Source of the DNA: an uncultured Prevotella sp.
Lineage (GTDB): Bacteria; Bacteroidota; Bacteroidia; Bacteroidales; Bacteroidaceae
Direction: 5' to 3'
DNA: 47,411 nucleotides
Assembly (NCBI GenBank): GCA_902495455.1
Contig: CABUXJ010000022.1
Span: forward strand, 1-47,411
Positions within the stretch are counted from its first letter, which is position 1. The number at the start of each line of letters is the position of its first letter. The notes beneath the pieces are model-generated. The model saw nothing but the letters and a program-made list of their open reading frames with translations. It did not search any database and had not been told where the DNA came from. A program made the translations under genes and the position numbers. This document shows, piece by piece, positions 1-7,437 of the stretch.

Positions 1-328
1 AAGCTTACTATATCGCGCCGCTACAACCAACTACCTTTGCTGCGATCAAGCCCTGGAGGATTCGAAGGGAGCTGGCCGTGCAAGACTTGCCCGTCTTTTA
101 AGCGGATGCAAAGTTAGACAATTTAATTCAGAATGTGGCATGGTTAGAGGTTAATCGTCCGGTTTTTAACTTATTTTCAGTATTACAACAGACCTTTTGT
201 CCGTCGATGGCGCAAAGATGGCGCAAAAATGGCTGATACAGCATAATTTAAGAATTGCGCTTTGCCGATTGTGGATTTAATTTCGTATTTTTGCACGGAA
301 ATAAGTTCAAAAAGGAGCGACAAACGTC
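1..328. other. Left-end noncoding region
   Basis: No convincing gene is visible. A -7-like box (TAACTTTG read on the minus strand, 109-116) would direct transcription leftward through 1-100, a stretch that could fold (GGGCAAG and CTTGCAC segments) but that I cannot match to a known RNA family. The sequence begins at AAGCTT. The right part carries the promoter of the DUF4199 gene. Confidence 0.4.
261..293 (+). promoter_or_regulatory. Promoter of the DUF4199 gene
   Basis: A TTTG at 261-264 and a -7 box TATTTTTG at 286-293, 21 bp apart, match the Bacteroidota consensus. A purine-rich AGGAG at 313-317 precedes the ATG at 329. Confidence 0.55.
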
Positions 329-865
329 ATGAGTCCGGAAGAATACAGACAGCTCAAAGCCTTTGCACGTGTTGACGGTGTGTTGTTGGCGGTGATGTGG
401 ACGGCCAGTTTCGGCTGTTACGTTAGTGGGCTGGCCACTCCCATACTTTCTCTTGTCGGCATGTTGCTGGCTGTCGCCTCTCCTTTTTTTGCCGGTGTGC
501 GTTTGGGAAAGTTCCGCGACAATGCCCGTGCCGGTGTCATCTCTTTTCGTCGCGGCTACGGCTACATCATTCTGATGTTCTTTTATTCCTCCATTCTTTT
601 CGCGTTGGCTCAGTTCTTATATTTCCAGTTTATCGACCAGGGTTTCATCATGAGCCGGTTGAGCATGCTGATCAGCGACGAGACAAATCGTAAAATCCTT
701 GATAGCTATGGCATGACCGATACCTTTCGCCAGACGATAGCGCAGATGTCGCAGACCCGCCCTATTGATTATGCCCTCAGCTACTTTTCCATAAATATCA
801 TGTTCGGTATCATTCTCGGGCTGCCCATTGTGGTGATCACGAAGCGAAGAAAGCTGAGGAGTTAA
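329..865 (+). CDS. DUF4199 family membrane protein
   Basis: A 178-residue integral membrane protein with about four hydrophobic segments (roughly residues 13-33, 36-56, 75-98 and 150-170) and a basic C-terminal tail. Size, topology and the polar loop between the third and fourth helices fit the DUF4199 family, which is widespread in Bacteroidota and has no established biochemical role. In this phylum it commonly stands just before a family 2 glycosyltransferase, as here (next gene at 1024), so a link to envelope glycan or lipid metabolism is possible but is inference. The start at 329 is supported by the promoter and AGGAG upstream. The family name comes from recognition of overall pattern, not a diagnostic motif. 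Confidence 0.72.
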   Translation: MSPEEYRQLKAFARVDGVLLAVMWTASFGCYVSGLATPILSLVGMLLAVASPFFAGVRLGKFRDNARAGVISFRRGYGYIILMFFYSSILFALAQFLYFQFIDQGFIMSRLSMLISDETNRKILDSYGMTDTFRQTIAQMSQTRPIDYALSYFSINIMFGIILGLPIVVITKRRKLRS

Positions 866-1023
866 GAAGTAAAACGGAGTTAGAGGGAGTTAAGGAGTTA
901 AGCCAAATGCGGCATAAGGACCTGTATATTCAGGCGTGACCGAAAGGAACGGCATAAAGCCTTGCATATTTACGTACGACATATTAGAACGACATAAAGA
1001 ACATAACATAACAATAAGTCAAA

Positions 1024-1974
1024 ATGGACATATCAGTAGTAATACCATTATATAACGAGGAAGAATCGCTGCCCGAACTCCACTCCTGGATAGAGCGTGT
1101 GATGCGCGCGAACGGCTTCACATACGAGATAATCTTTGTCAACGACGGCTCCACCGACCGCTCCTGGGAAGTCATCGAAGACCTGTGTCGCAAATCACCC
1201 TGCGTCCACGGCATCAAGTTCCGCCGCAACTACGGCAAGAGCCCCGCCCTCTACTGCGGTTTCGAGCAGGCCCACGGCGATGTCGTCATCACGATGGACG
1301 CCGACCTGCAGGACTCCCCCGACGAGATACCCGGTCTCTACCACATGATCAAGGACGAAGGCTACGACCTTGTCTCGGGCTATAAGCAGAAGCGCTATGA
1401 CCCGTTGTCAAAGACCATTCCCACCAAACTCTTCAACGCTACGGCGCGCAAGATCAGCGGCATCAATAATCTGCACGACTTCAACTGCGGTCTGAAAGCC
1501 TATCGCAAGGCCGTCGTCAAGAACATCGAGGTCTACGGCGAGATGCACCGTTACATACCATATTTGGCCAAGAACGCCGGTTTCACCAAGATTGGGGAAA
1601 AGGTCGTCCACCATCAGGCCCGCAAGTACGGCACGTCGAAGTTTGGTCTCAACCGCTTCTTCAACGGCTACCTCGACCTCATCACGCTTTGGTTCCTCAG
1701 CGGTTTCGGCCGCAAGCCCATGCACGTGTTCGGTTTCCTTGGCTCCATCATGTTCATCATCGGCCTCCTTTCGGCCTTCATCATCGGCGTCGACAAGCTC
1801 TACGCCCTTGCCAACGGCATCCCCCAGCGTCTTGTGACCGATTCTCCCTACTTCTATATCTCGCTGACGATGATGATCATCGGCACCCAACTGTTTCTCA
1901 CGGGTTTCCTTGGCGATCTTGTCAGCCGCACGTCCAACGGGCGCAATGACTATCAGATAGAGGAAAAACTATGA
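1024..1974 (+). CDS. Family 2 glycosyltransferase (DPM1/GtrB-like) with C-terminal membrane anchor
   Basis: A 316-residue GT-A enzyme predicted to transfer a sugar from a nucleotide sugar to a membrane lipid carrier such as undecaprenyl phosphate. The N-terminal catalytic domain opens with SVVIPLYNEEESLPEL (from residue 4), has the NDGST nucleotide-binding segment (40-44) and a DAD metal motif at 92-94 within MDADLQDSPDE. Two transmembrane helices follow at about 236-256 and 276-297, the usual arrangement of GtrB/ArnC-type enzymes. The stop overlaps the start of the DUF6452 gene by 4 bp, so the two are probably translationally coupled. The 158-bp gap before it holds only short GAGTTAAG-type repetitions and no clear promoter, so it may be cotranscribed with the DUF4199 gene. 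The sugar and acceptor cannot be read from the sequence. Confidence 0.9.
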   Translation: MDISVVIPLYNEEESLPELHSWIERVMRANGFTYEIIFVNDGSTDRSWEVIEDLCRKSPCVHGIKFRRNYGKSPALYCGFEQAHGDVVITMDADLQDSPDEIPGLYHMIKDEGYDLVSGYKQKRYDPLSKTIPTKLFNATARKISGINNLHDFNCGLKAYRKAVVKNIEVYGEMHRYIPYLAKNAGFTKIGEKVVHHQARKYGTSKFGLNRFFNGYLDLITLWFLSGFGRKPMHVFGFLGSIMFIIGLLSAFIIGVDKLYALANGIPQRLVTDSPYFYISLTMMIIGTQLFLTGFLGDLVSRTSNGRNDYQIEEKL

Positions 1975-2531
1975 TACCGGCCTCACCAAGACATCCCCGT
2001 CGCATGTTGCGCAGACCGCCGAAAGACCTTCTTCTGCGTCTTGCTTTCCTCCTTTTCCCCGTCGCAGCTGTTGTCACGGCCTTCCTGACCGTGGCCTGCT
2101 CGTCGGTCGACTGTCCGGTCCAAAACGCCGTCTATACCATCTATAAGGTCTGCGACAGCCACGGCAATCCCATCTCGCTCGGCGACACGCTGACCGTCAC
2201 GATATCATGCAGCGACGGCAACGACAGCGTGCTGCTCAACAAGAACGTCAACACCTCAACATTCAATCTCCCCATCAGCTACAACGAGCCGGCAGACACG
2301 CTCGTCTTCTATATCAAGGGCGAAGGCTGGGAGACCTTCGACAGTGTCATCGTCTCCAAAGACAACTTTCCGCACTTCGAGTCCGTCGACTGCAACATCT
2401 CTTTTTTCCATACCATCACGGGTGTGAGATGGACCCGCAACATCATTGACTCCATTGTCGTCAACAATCATCAGGTGAATTATGATCTGTCAAAAGAACA
2501 TTTCCACATATATTTCCGGACTGACAATTAG
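1971..2531 (+). CDS. DUF6452 family lipoprotein
   Basis: A 186-residue secreted lipoprotein. After a basic N-terminus and a long hydrophobic stretch (about 20-40) comes a lipobox ending at Cys43 (LTVAC), so the mature protein is probably lipid-anchored. The remainder is rich in short beta-type segments. I recognise the pairing with the following DUF6048 gene as a conserved Bacteroidales arrangement, and the family name rests mainly on that context. Function unknown. The annotated start overlaps the glycosyltransferase stop by 4 bp. An internal ATG at 2004 would shorten the basic leader and is an equally good start. The 3' end overlaps the next gene by 50 bp in another frame. Confidence 0.62.
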   Translation: MIPASPRHPRRMLRRPPKDLLLRLAFLLFPVAAVVTAFLTVACSSVDCPVQNAVYTIYKVCDSHGNPISLGDTLTVTISCSDGNDSVLLNKNVNTSTFNLPISYNEPADTLVFYIKGEGWETFDSVIVSKDNFPHFESVDCNISFFHTITGVRWTRNIIDSIVVNNHQVNYDLSKEHFHIYFRTDN

Positions 2532-3174
2532 TCTGCTGCTGCTTTTCGTCTCAGCTCCGGCCGCAAAGGCCCAAAGCAGACTCTTTGCCGTCGAGAAGGA
2601 CTCGGTGCCCCTGTTCAACGGTTTCGCCTTGTCGTTCGACCTTGTCGGCCCCGTCATGCAGGCGTTGGGCGACTATGGCGACTATGAAGCCGCGCTGCGC
2701 ATCAATCTCCACGACCAATATTTTCCCATCTTTGAGCTGGGCTACGGCCGTGCCGACCGCGACGAGGAGGTGACCGGCATCCGCTACAAGACCGCCGCGC
2801 CGTTTTTCCGCATCGGTTGCGACCTCAATCTCCTACGCAACAAGCACGCCCCCAACCGCCTCTACGGAGGCATCCGCTACGCCTTCACGGCCTATAAAGT
2901 GGACATCGCCCGTCCCGGCATCACCGATCCAGTGTGGGGCAGCGACGCCTCGTTTGCCGTCGTCGGCGAATCCTGCAATCAACACTGGGCCGAAGTCGTC
3001 TTCGGACTTGACGCCAAGGTGTGGGGCCCGTTACACATGGGCTGGGTCTTCCGCTACAAGCGGCGCATCAGCCACAAGGACACGAGCATCGGCGGTTCGT
3101 GGTATGTCCCCGGCTACGGCATACACGGTGACACGCGCCTCGGCGCGACATTCAATGTCATTATTGATATATGA
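2482..3174 (+). CDS. DUF6048 family outer-membrane barrel-like protein
   Basis: A 230-residue secreted protein. Residues 1-30 form a signal peptide ending at an Ala-Lys-Ala-Gln cleavage region. The mature part has alternating aromatic and polar strands (for example GYGRADRDEE, YGGIRYAFTAYKV, MGWVFRYKRRI) and closes with a short hydrophobic strand, as expected for a small outer-membrane beta barrel. It matches the DUF6048 pattern as I know it from Bacteroidales, next to DUF6452. The ATG at 2482 lies inside the preceding gene. No later Met precedes the signal peptide, so the 50-bp overlap is likely real and not a misannotation. Function unknown. Confidence 0.65.
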   Translation: MICQKNISTYISGLTISLLLLFVSAPAAKAQSRLFAVEKDSVPLFNGFALSFDLVGPVMQALGDYGDYEAALRINLHDQYFPIFELGYGRADRDEEVTGIRYKTAAPFFRIGCDLNLLRNKHAPNRLYGGIRYAFTAYKVDIARPGITDPVWGSDASFAVVGESCNQHWAEVVFGLDAKVWGPLHMGWVFRYKRRISHKDTSIGGSWYVPGYGIHGDTRLGATFNVIIDI

Positions 3175-3261
3175 TGGATGGCAAATGGTAGATGTTAGAT
3201 GTCAGACGTTGATTTTCCATCATAGCGAACCTATTCTCGGCTACTAACCCACTCATAAATC

Positions 3262-4278
3262 ATGACTAAGAAACTCAAAACATGGCAGCTCGCCTTTCTC
3301 GCTCTCCTCATCATCGGAACGGTGATGATTGTCAGCCGGCAGCACAACACAGCCTATCAGCACGCCAACGGTTTCATCTTCGGTACCGTCTATAACATCA
3401 CATACCAGTACGACAGCGACCTCCACAGCCTCATACGTGACGAACTGCAGAAAGTCGACGCCTCGCTTTCGCCGTTCAACAAGACCTCCGTCATCTCCGC
3501 CGTCAATCGCAACGAGGATGTCGTGACCGACGACATGTTCGCGGAAGTGTTCGACAAGGCCATGACCATATCCCGCGAGACCGACGGCGCCTTCGACATC
3601 ACCGTCGCCCCGTTGGTTAATCTCTGGGGCTTCGGTTTCCGCAACGACGTCCCTCCGACGGACCGCGCCGTCGACAGCCTGCGCCGTCTGACGGGTTTTG
3701 ACAAAGTGCGGATGGCCGATCGCCGTGTGGTGAAGTCCGACCCGCGCATCATGCTCGACTGCAGCGCCATTGCCAAAGGCTACGGATGTGATGTCGTGGC
3801 CCGTCTGTTGCGCCGCCGCGGTGTGGAAAACTTCATGGTCGAGATTGGCGGCGAGGTGGTCGTCAGCGGTGTCAGCAGCAAGCGTGTGCCGTGGCGCATC
3901 GGTGTCAACAAACCCACGGAAGACTCGCTCAGTACCGCCAACGAGTTGCAGGCCACGCTGAGCATCACCGACCGCGCGATGGCCACGAGCGGTAACTATC
4001 GCAACTACTACTATAAGGACGGGCGGCGTTACGCCCACACCATCGACCCGCGCACGGGACGCCCCGTCCAGCACAGCCTCCTCTCCGCCACGGTCCTTGC
4101 TGCCGACTGCGCCACAGCCGACGCCTACGCCACAGCCTTCATGGTCATGGGCATGGAGCGGGCGCGCAAGGTTCTGGAGCGCCACAAGGAACTGATGGCC
4201 TATTTCATCTATTCCGACGACCGCGGCGACTTTGCCGTCTGGGCCTCTCCGTCGCTCGAACCGCGCATAAACAAATAA
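3262..4278 (+). CDS. apbE: FAD:protein FMN transferase (ApbE)
   Basis: A 338-residue enzyme that cleaves FAD and attaches FMN to a Thr or Ser of a target flavoprotein, typically NqrB/NqrC or RnfG/RnfD subunits, outside the cytoplasmic membrane. A single N-terminal helix (about 9-26) serves as signal or anchor, without a lipobox. Family motifs are present: the flavin-site segment DCSAIAKGYGCD (166-177), GGEV (196-199), ATSGNYRNYY (241-250), HTIDPRTGRP (259-268) and the metal-binding D282-CATADAYATA. Length is normal. The gene is 87 bp from the DUF6048 gene and 16 bp from the downstream Crp/Fnr regulator, with which it may be cotranscribed. The substrate flavoproteins are not in this window. 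Confidence 0.93.
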   Translation: MTKKLKTWQLAFLALLIIGTVMIVSRQHNTAYQHANGFIFGTVYNITYQYDSDLHSLIRDELQKVDASLSPFNKTSVISAVNRNEDVVTDDMFAEVFDKAMTISRETDGAFDITVAPLVNLWGFGFRNDVPPTDRAVDSLRRLTGFDKVRMADRRVVKSDPRIMLDCSAIAKGYGCDVVARLLRRRGVENFMVEIGGEVVVSGVSSKRVPWRIGVNKPTEDSLSTANELQATLSITDRAMATSGNYRNYYYKDGRRYAHTIDPRTGRPVQHSLLSATVLAADCATADAYATAFMVMGMERARKVLERHKELMAYFIYSDDRGDFAVWASPSLEPRINK

Positions 4279-4294
4279 GACACGTCCGAATAGC

Positions 4295-4999
4295 ATGGCA
4301 CGTTCGCTTCAGATATACGATCAGTTGCTCCGTTTCACCCTCTTCCAGGGCATCAGCCACGGCGATCTGATGCAGATGGTGGGTCATACCAAGTTTGGTT
4401 TTGTCAAACTGCCGCCCGGCAAACGCATCTTCCGCAACGGTGACCGCTGTGACCGCCTCTATTTTCTCATCAACGGCCGTCTGCGCAGCGAGACCGTCTC
4501 CGCCGACGGCACCTATTCAGTCACGGAAGAGATAGACGCGCCCCATCTCCTCCAGCCGGAGCGTCTCTTCGGTATCGGCCAGCGCTTTCGCGGGGTGATG
4601 CGCACGGTGACCGACGTCAACTTCATCACCATCGACAAGAAGGAGGTGACCGCCCTCTCCGAGTCCATCATCGTCTTCCGTCTCAATCTCATTAACATCT
4701 TCGCCACCCGTGCCCAGCAGTCCGCGGACGCTCTGTGGACAGCCGCTCCCGACAATCTTCGCGGGCGCATCGCGCAGTTTGTCGCCGCCCGCTGTCAGTC
4801 GCCGACGGGCCCCAAGACGGTCAATATCCTCATGGAGCGTCTGGCCCGCGAACTGAATGTCCGACGCATAGAGGTCTCACGCGCACTCAACGACATGCAG
4901 TCCGAAGGCCTCGTCGTCCTGTCCCGCGGCCGTATCACGGTGCCAGCGTTAGAGCGGCTGACAAACCCACCCCAACCCTCCCGAAGGGAGAGAGCTTGA
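4295..4999 (+). CDS. Crp/Fnr family transcriptional regulator
   Basis: A 234-residue regulator with an N-terminal cyclic-nucleotide-binding-like beta roll (about 10-125, with LPPGKRIFRNGDRCDRLYFL) and a C-terminal winged helix (about 155-220, recognition region RLARELNVRRIEVSRALNDM). No Cys cluster typical of Fnr iron-sulfur sensing is visible, so the effector is unknown. The last residues (NPPQPSRRERA) are encoded by a CCCCAACCCTCCCGAAGGG-type repeat at about 4968-4992, a sequence usually found between genes in this group. The native C-terminus probably ended near residue 222 and now runs into the repeat. Gap to apbE is 16 bp. Confidence 0.9.
   Translation: MARSLQIYDQLLRFTLFQGISHGDLMQMVGHTKFGFVKLPPGKRIFRNGDRCDRLYFLINGRLRSETVSADGTYSVTEEIDAPHLLQPERLFGIGQRFRGVMRTVTDVNFITIDKKEVTALSESIIVFRLNLINIFATRAQQSADALWTAAPDNLRGRIAQFVAARCQSPTGPKTVNILMERLARELNVRRIEVSRALNDMQSEGLVVLSRGRITVPALERLTNPPQPSRRERA
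4968..4992. repeat. Small CCCTCC/GAAGGG palindromic repeat within the 3' end of the Crp/Fnr gene
   Basis: A short CCTCCCGAAGGGAG hairpin flanked by CCCCAACC lies in the last codons of the regulator. A related, larger inverted pair follows fabG at 24355-24447, which suggests a dispersed intergenic repeat in this genome. Confidence 0.45.
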
Positions 5000-5155
5000 T
5001 ATGTTTTGGCGCGTTGGGACTTTGGTTTACGCGTTAAGACCGAGCCGTTTTTTTTTCGGCACATTTTATTTGATGGGATTATGTCATATTGATATTAGTT
5101 CATCTGACAAATGGCAAAGTCAAATCTTTGCCATGAATACTATTTTTTGTAAGCC

Positions 5156-5195
5156 AATTCTTTCCAATCTTTGAAGAATTGGAAAGAATTGGAAA
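5156..5195. repeat. 40-bp repeat flanking fic, left copy
   Basis: Matches 6549-6588 at 39 of 40 positions by hand comparison. Each copy contains an internal 12-bp inverted repeat, ATTCTTTCCAAT / ATTGGAAAGAAT, and a further ATTGGAAA. This copy lies 4 bp beyond the fic stop codon (5200-5202), so it could also act as a 3' hairpin. Confidence 0.85.
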
Positions 5196-5199
5196 ACTT

Positions 5200-6510
5200 T
5201 TACCTTATCACGTCTTCTGTCATTGTGTCGAAATTATCACCTTTTATATACCCCTTCTTTATGCGATTGAAGGATATCTCCTTAAGCAGACCACGATTTA
5301 CAAGCCCTATAATATCTGATTTCGCGGTTGTCGCGCTAATGGAGAACTCATACTGCAAGTCTTTTACTGTAAGCACTTCCTTAGGATTATCCACAAACAT
5401 CTTGATGATTTGTGCCTGACGGTCGTTTATCTCACCTAATTGCAGGAATGTATTGGCAGACCTCTTCTCGTCTTGCTTCTTCTTAATGTAACTTTGCAGC
5501 TGCTTAAACGACAACTCCAGCACCTTCAGATTGTATGCTACGAAATATCCCATATCTTTGTCATCGGCTTCGGTGTAAAGGAAAGCCTTCTCATAGCTTT
5601 TTTTTGACTTTGCTATAACCCTTGAGATGGACAGATATTCCGTGAGCCAATACCTCTGCTTAAGCATATACCAATAGAACAAGGCACGCGCCGTTCGTCC
5701 GTTGCCGTCAGCGAAGGGGTGCATATATGCCACCATAAAATGGATTATTATTCCTCGGATGATGGGATGAATAAAGGACTTGCTTTTCTTCTCGTTGAAG
5801 AAAGTGCACAGGTCTTTGACAAATTCCGGGATTTCCTCGTATGGTGGAGGTGTGTGGACTGTCTCGTGGGTGATCTTCTCCTCCACCACCACGTCGTTGT
5901 TTGTCCGTAAGCGTCCTGCGTCCTCCGCATTATCCAAAGTGTTGTCGGTCATCAGCTTGTGTATGTGAAGCAGTTCTTTTTCCGACAATGGAGTGTCCTT
6001 ATGTTCCGTGATATAGCGGATAGTCTGATAGTTGTTGGAAATCATCTGTTGCGACTTGTCCTTGGGTGTGACCTTCTTGCGCAACATGTCCTTTGCCACG
6101 ACACGTGTGGTCGCGGCACCTTCCATCTGACTGGAAAATATCGCTTCCTCCATAAGTGAACTTACAAGATAACGCTCTTTGTTCTCATCTGTGGATAATT
6201 GCGTGTCACCCCACGAACCACCGAAGTTCATATCGAACTCATGGCACATCCGTTGCATTTCGTTGGTGATAGTTAGGCGGATGCCATATTTGTTCCACAC
6301 CTTTATCATGTTACGCAGTCTTGCGGCTTTCACGTTAATCCACAACTCACGTGCTGTAACATCATCGGGAGTGTTCTCATATTTTACGGCATCCCAATAT
6401 TTGTACGAGTCGTTTATCTTGTCTACGATTTCAGCAATATCCTCTCTCGCAGGTTGAACAATAGCCTTGAACAACTCGTCTTCATTGATAACAGGAGGTT
6501 TCTCTAACAT
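5200..6510 (-). CDS. Fic domain protein (AMP transferase-like) with N-terminal inhibitory motif and C-terminal winged helix
   Basis: A 436-residue Fic protein expected to transfer AMP, or another nucleotide moiety, from ATP to a protein side chain. The catalytic motif HPFADGNGR is intact at 264-272. The inhibitory helix motif (S/T)xxxE(G/N) is present as SSQMEG at 126-131, marking a class II enzyme whose own Glu130 would hold it inactive. A winged-helix-like domain occupies about 365-430 (from RQAQIIKMFV to RIKKGYIKG). Codon use and base composition are more AT-rich than in the neighbouring genes, and the gene stands alone between 40-bp repeats, both compatible with recent acquisition. No separate antitoxin gene adjoins it. 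The target protein is unknown. Confidence 0.93.
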   Translation of the reverse strand: MLEKPPVINEDELFKAIVQPAREDIAEIVDKINDSYKYWDAVKYENTPDDVTARELWINVKAARLRNMIKVWNKYGIRLTITNEMQRMCHEFDMNFGGSWGDTQLSTDENKERYLVSSLMEEAIFSSQMEGAATTRVVAKDMLRKKVTPKDKSQQMISNNYQTIRYITEHKDTPLSEKELLHIHKLMTDNTLDNAEDAGRLRTNNDVVVEEKITHETVHTPPPYEEIPEFVKDLCTFFNEKKSKSFIHPIIRGIIIHFMVAYMHPFADGNGRTARALFYWYMLKQRYWLTEYLSISRVIAKSKKSYEKAFLYTEADDKDMGYFVAYNLKVLELSFKQLQSYIKKKQDEKRSANTFLQLGEINDRQAQIIKMFVDNPKEVLTVKDLQYEFSISATTAKSDIIGLVNRGLLKEISFNRIKKGYIKGDNFDTMTEDVIR

Positions 6511-6537
6511 ATCACCATATATTTATAATATCTTCTG

Positions 6538-6545
6538 CAAAGATA
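6538..6545 (-). promoter_or_regulatory. -7 box of the fic promoter
   Basis: TATCTTTG on the minus strand, 28 bp upstream of the fic ATG. The right 40-bp repeat covers the -33 region, so it could double as an operator. Confidence 0.6.
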
Positions 6546-6548
6546 ATA

Positions 6549-6588
6549 AATTCTTTCCAATCTTTAAAGAATTGGAAAGAATTGGAAA
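6549..6588. repeat. 40-bp repeat flanking fic, right copy
   Basis: Near-identical to 5156-5195. It lies immediately upstream of the fic -7 box, with the same internal 12-bp inverted repeat. Confidence 0.85.
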
Positions 6589-6760
6589 GAAAAACAGGTT
6601 TATCCGACATCTGGAGTGATGTGGCTCATTTGACAAATATACACCACATGCTCCTACGCGGAAGAGCATGCGGCTGTATCACCCCCAATGTCGGATGAGT
6701 CGTTTGCTTGTCTGTCGCTCCCAATGTCGGACGGGCCCAAACAGGTCCGTATAGTCACGT

Positions 6761-7155
6761 ATATGCAACTAAAACGTGCCGAAATCTTAAAATGTCGTGA
6801 TTATTCCGAAAAATACACTCTTCGGGAACTTCAGAAAACGTCGTTCGACAGGACGAAAACCGCCGTTTCGCATCACATTTTCGTTGCCGCCGCGAGCCGT
6901 AAGGGCCCCGTTGGTCTGCCGCGGGCACGCCGTTGGCTCGCAACGAGGCCGCCGCTTTCATGCAACGGGGCCCCCGTTGCAATGCCGTAAGGGCCTTACG
7001 GCAAGACGGAAAAATCGGCAGTGAAACGCAAATTTGTATAACCTGCTGATAACCAGCTGATTGCGAAAATCACGAAAAATGGCCGTTTTTTGACCCGGAA
7101 TACGGATTTGTGAGGCCGAAGCGGCATTAACACACGTTAAAGTAAAGTTTATTCA
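6761..7155 (+). repeat. Interspersed intergenic element, long form, copy A
   Basis: Aligns over its whole length, with small indels, to 33161-33557. Shared landmarks in order are AACTAAAACG, GAAATCTTAAAATG, TTATTCCGAAAAATAC, a GC-rich core beginning at GAGCCGTAAGG, the hairpin GCCGTAAG-GGC-CTTACGGC (6984-7002), GGCAAGAC, and a tail with TTAACACACGTTAAAGTAA and GTTTATTCA. It lies between fic and the M3 peptidase gene. No transposase or terminal inverted repeat is seen. Confidence 0.8.
6894..7009 (+). repeat. GC-rich modular repeat core, copy A
   Basis: Built of recurring short modules: GCCGTAAGG(G)CC, CCCGTTG, GGGCACGCCGTTG, CTCGCAACGAG, GCAACGGGGC, and a closing GCCGTAAG/CTTACGGC hairpin. 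The same modules in a similar order occur at 17570-17685, 25355-25462 and 33296-33410. Confidence 0.8.
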
Positions 7156-7352
7156 TGATGTGCGGTGTTTTGGGGCTTATCCTCAACTCTACTTCTCACT
7201 TCGGATTTTATTGGAATGGGGTGAGGTGGAAAGACACTTTGTGTAAAAAGTTACGGAGAATAATCATACTCTCCGTAACTTTTTACAAAGCCCCCTCTCC
7301 GATAAACAACGTTAATTTTTATTTCATACCGCCGCATAAGTAATATTTTTCG

Positions 7353-7360
7353 TAACTTTG
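7353..7360 (+). promoter_or_regulatory. -7 box of the M3 peptidase operon
   Basis: TAACTTTG, placing the transcript start near 7367. A GTG at 7378 would leave almost no leader, while the ATG at 7438 leaves about 70 nt. Confidence 0.55.
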
Positions 7361-7437
7361 CACACTAACATAATAATGTGACGCAGACACCGACGTCCGT
7401 GTCACGAACAGCATCGACAAGACATCAACAACAGACT

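Larger units (their letters stand above)
6589..7350. other. Long gene-free region with repeat elements
   Basis: No credible gene. The region holds two CCCAATGTCGGA copies (about 6688 and 6721), the 395-bp interspersed element at 6761-7155, and an inverted repeat with perfect 18-bp arms at 7242-7259 and 7270-7287 (loop 10 nt). Short open frames here follow the repeat and are not supported as proteins. Confidence 0.6.

Noticed and set aside
1..100. Possible SRP RNA or tRNA at the left end
   Set aside because: TTCGAA and GGGAGC segments looked suggestive, but the SRP domain IV tetraloop and a tRNA cloverleaf cannot be formed.
1971..3174. DUF6452 and DUF6048 as one frameshifted gene
   Set aside because: Each has its own complete export signal and start, so they are two overlapping genes.
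3253..4296. Long minus-strand open frame (347 codons) opposite apbE
   Set aside because: Mirror of a well-identified gene in GC-rich sequence; composition is Val/His/Asp-rich with no domain, typical of antisense frames.
6688..6990. Small open frames in the fic-M3 gap
   Set aside because: They follow the interspersed repeat and change ends between copies; no start or ribosome-binding support.
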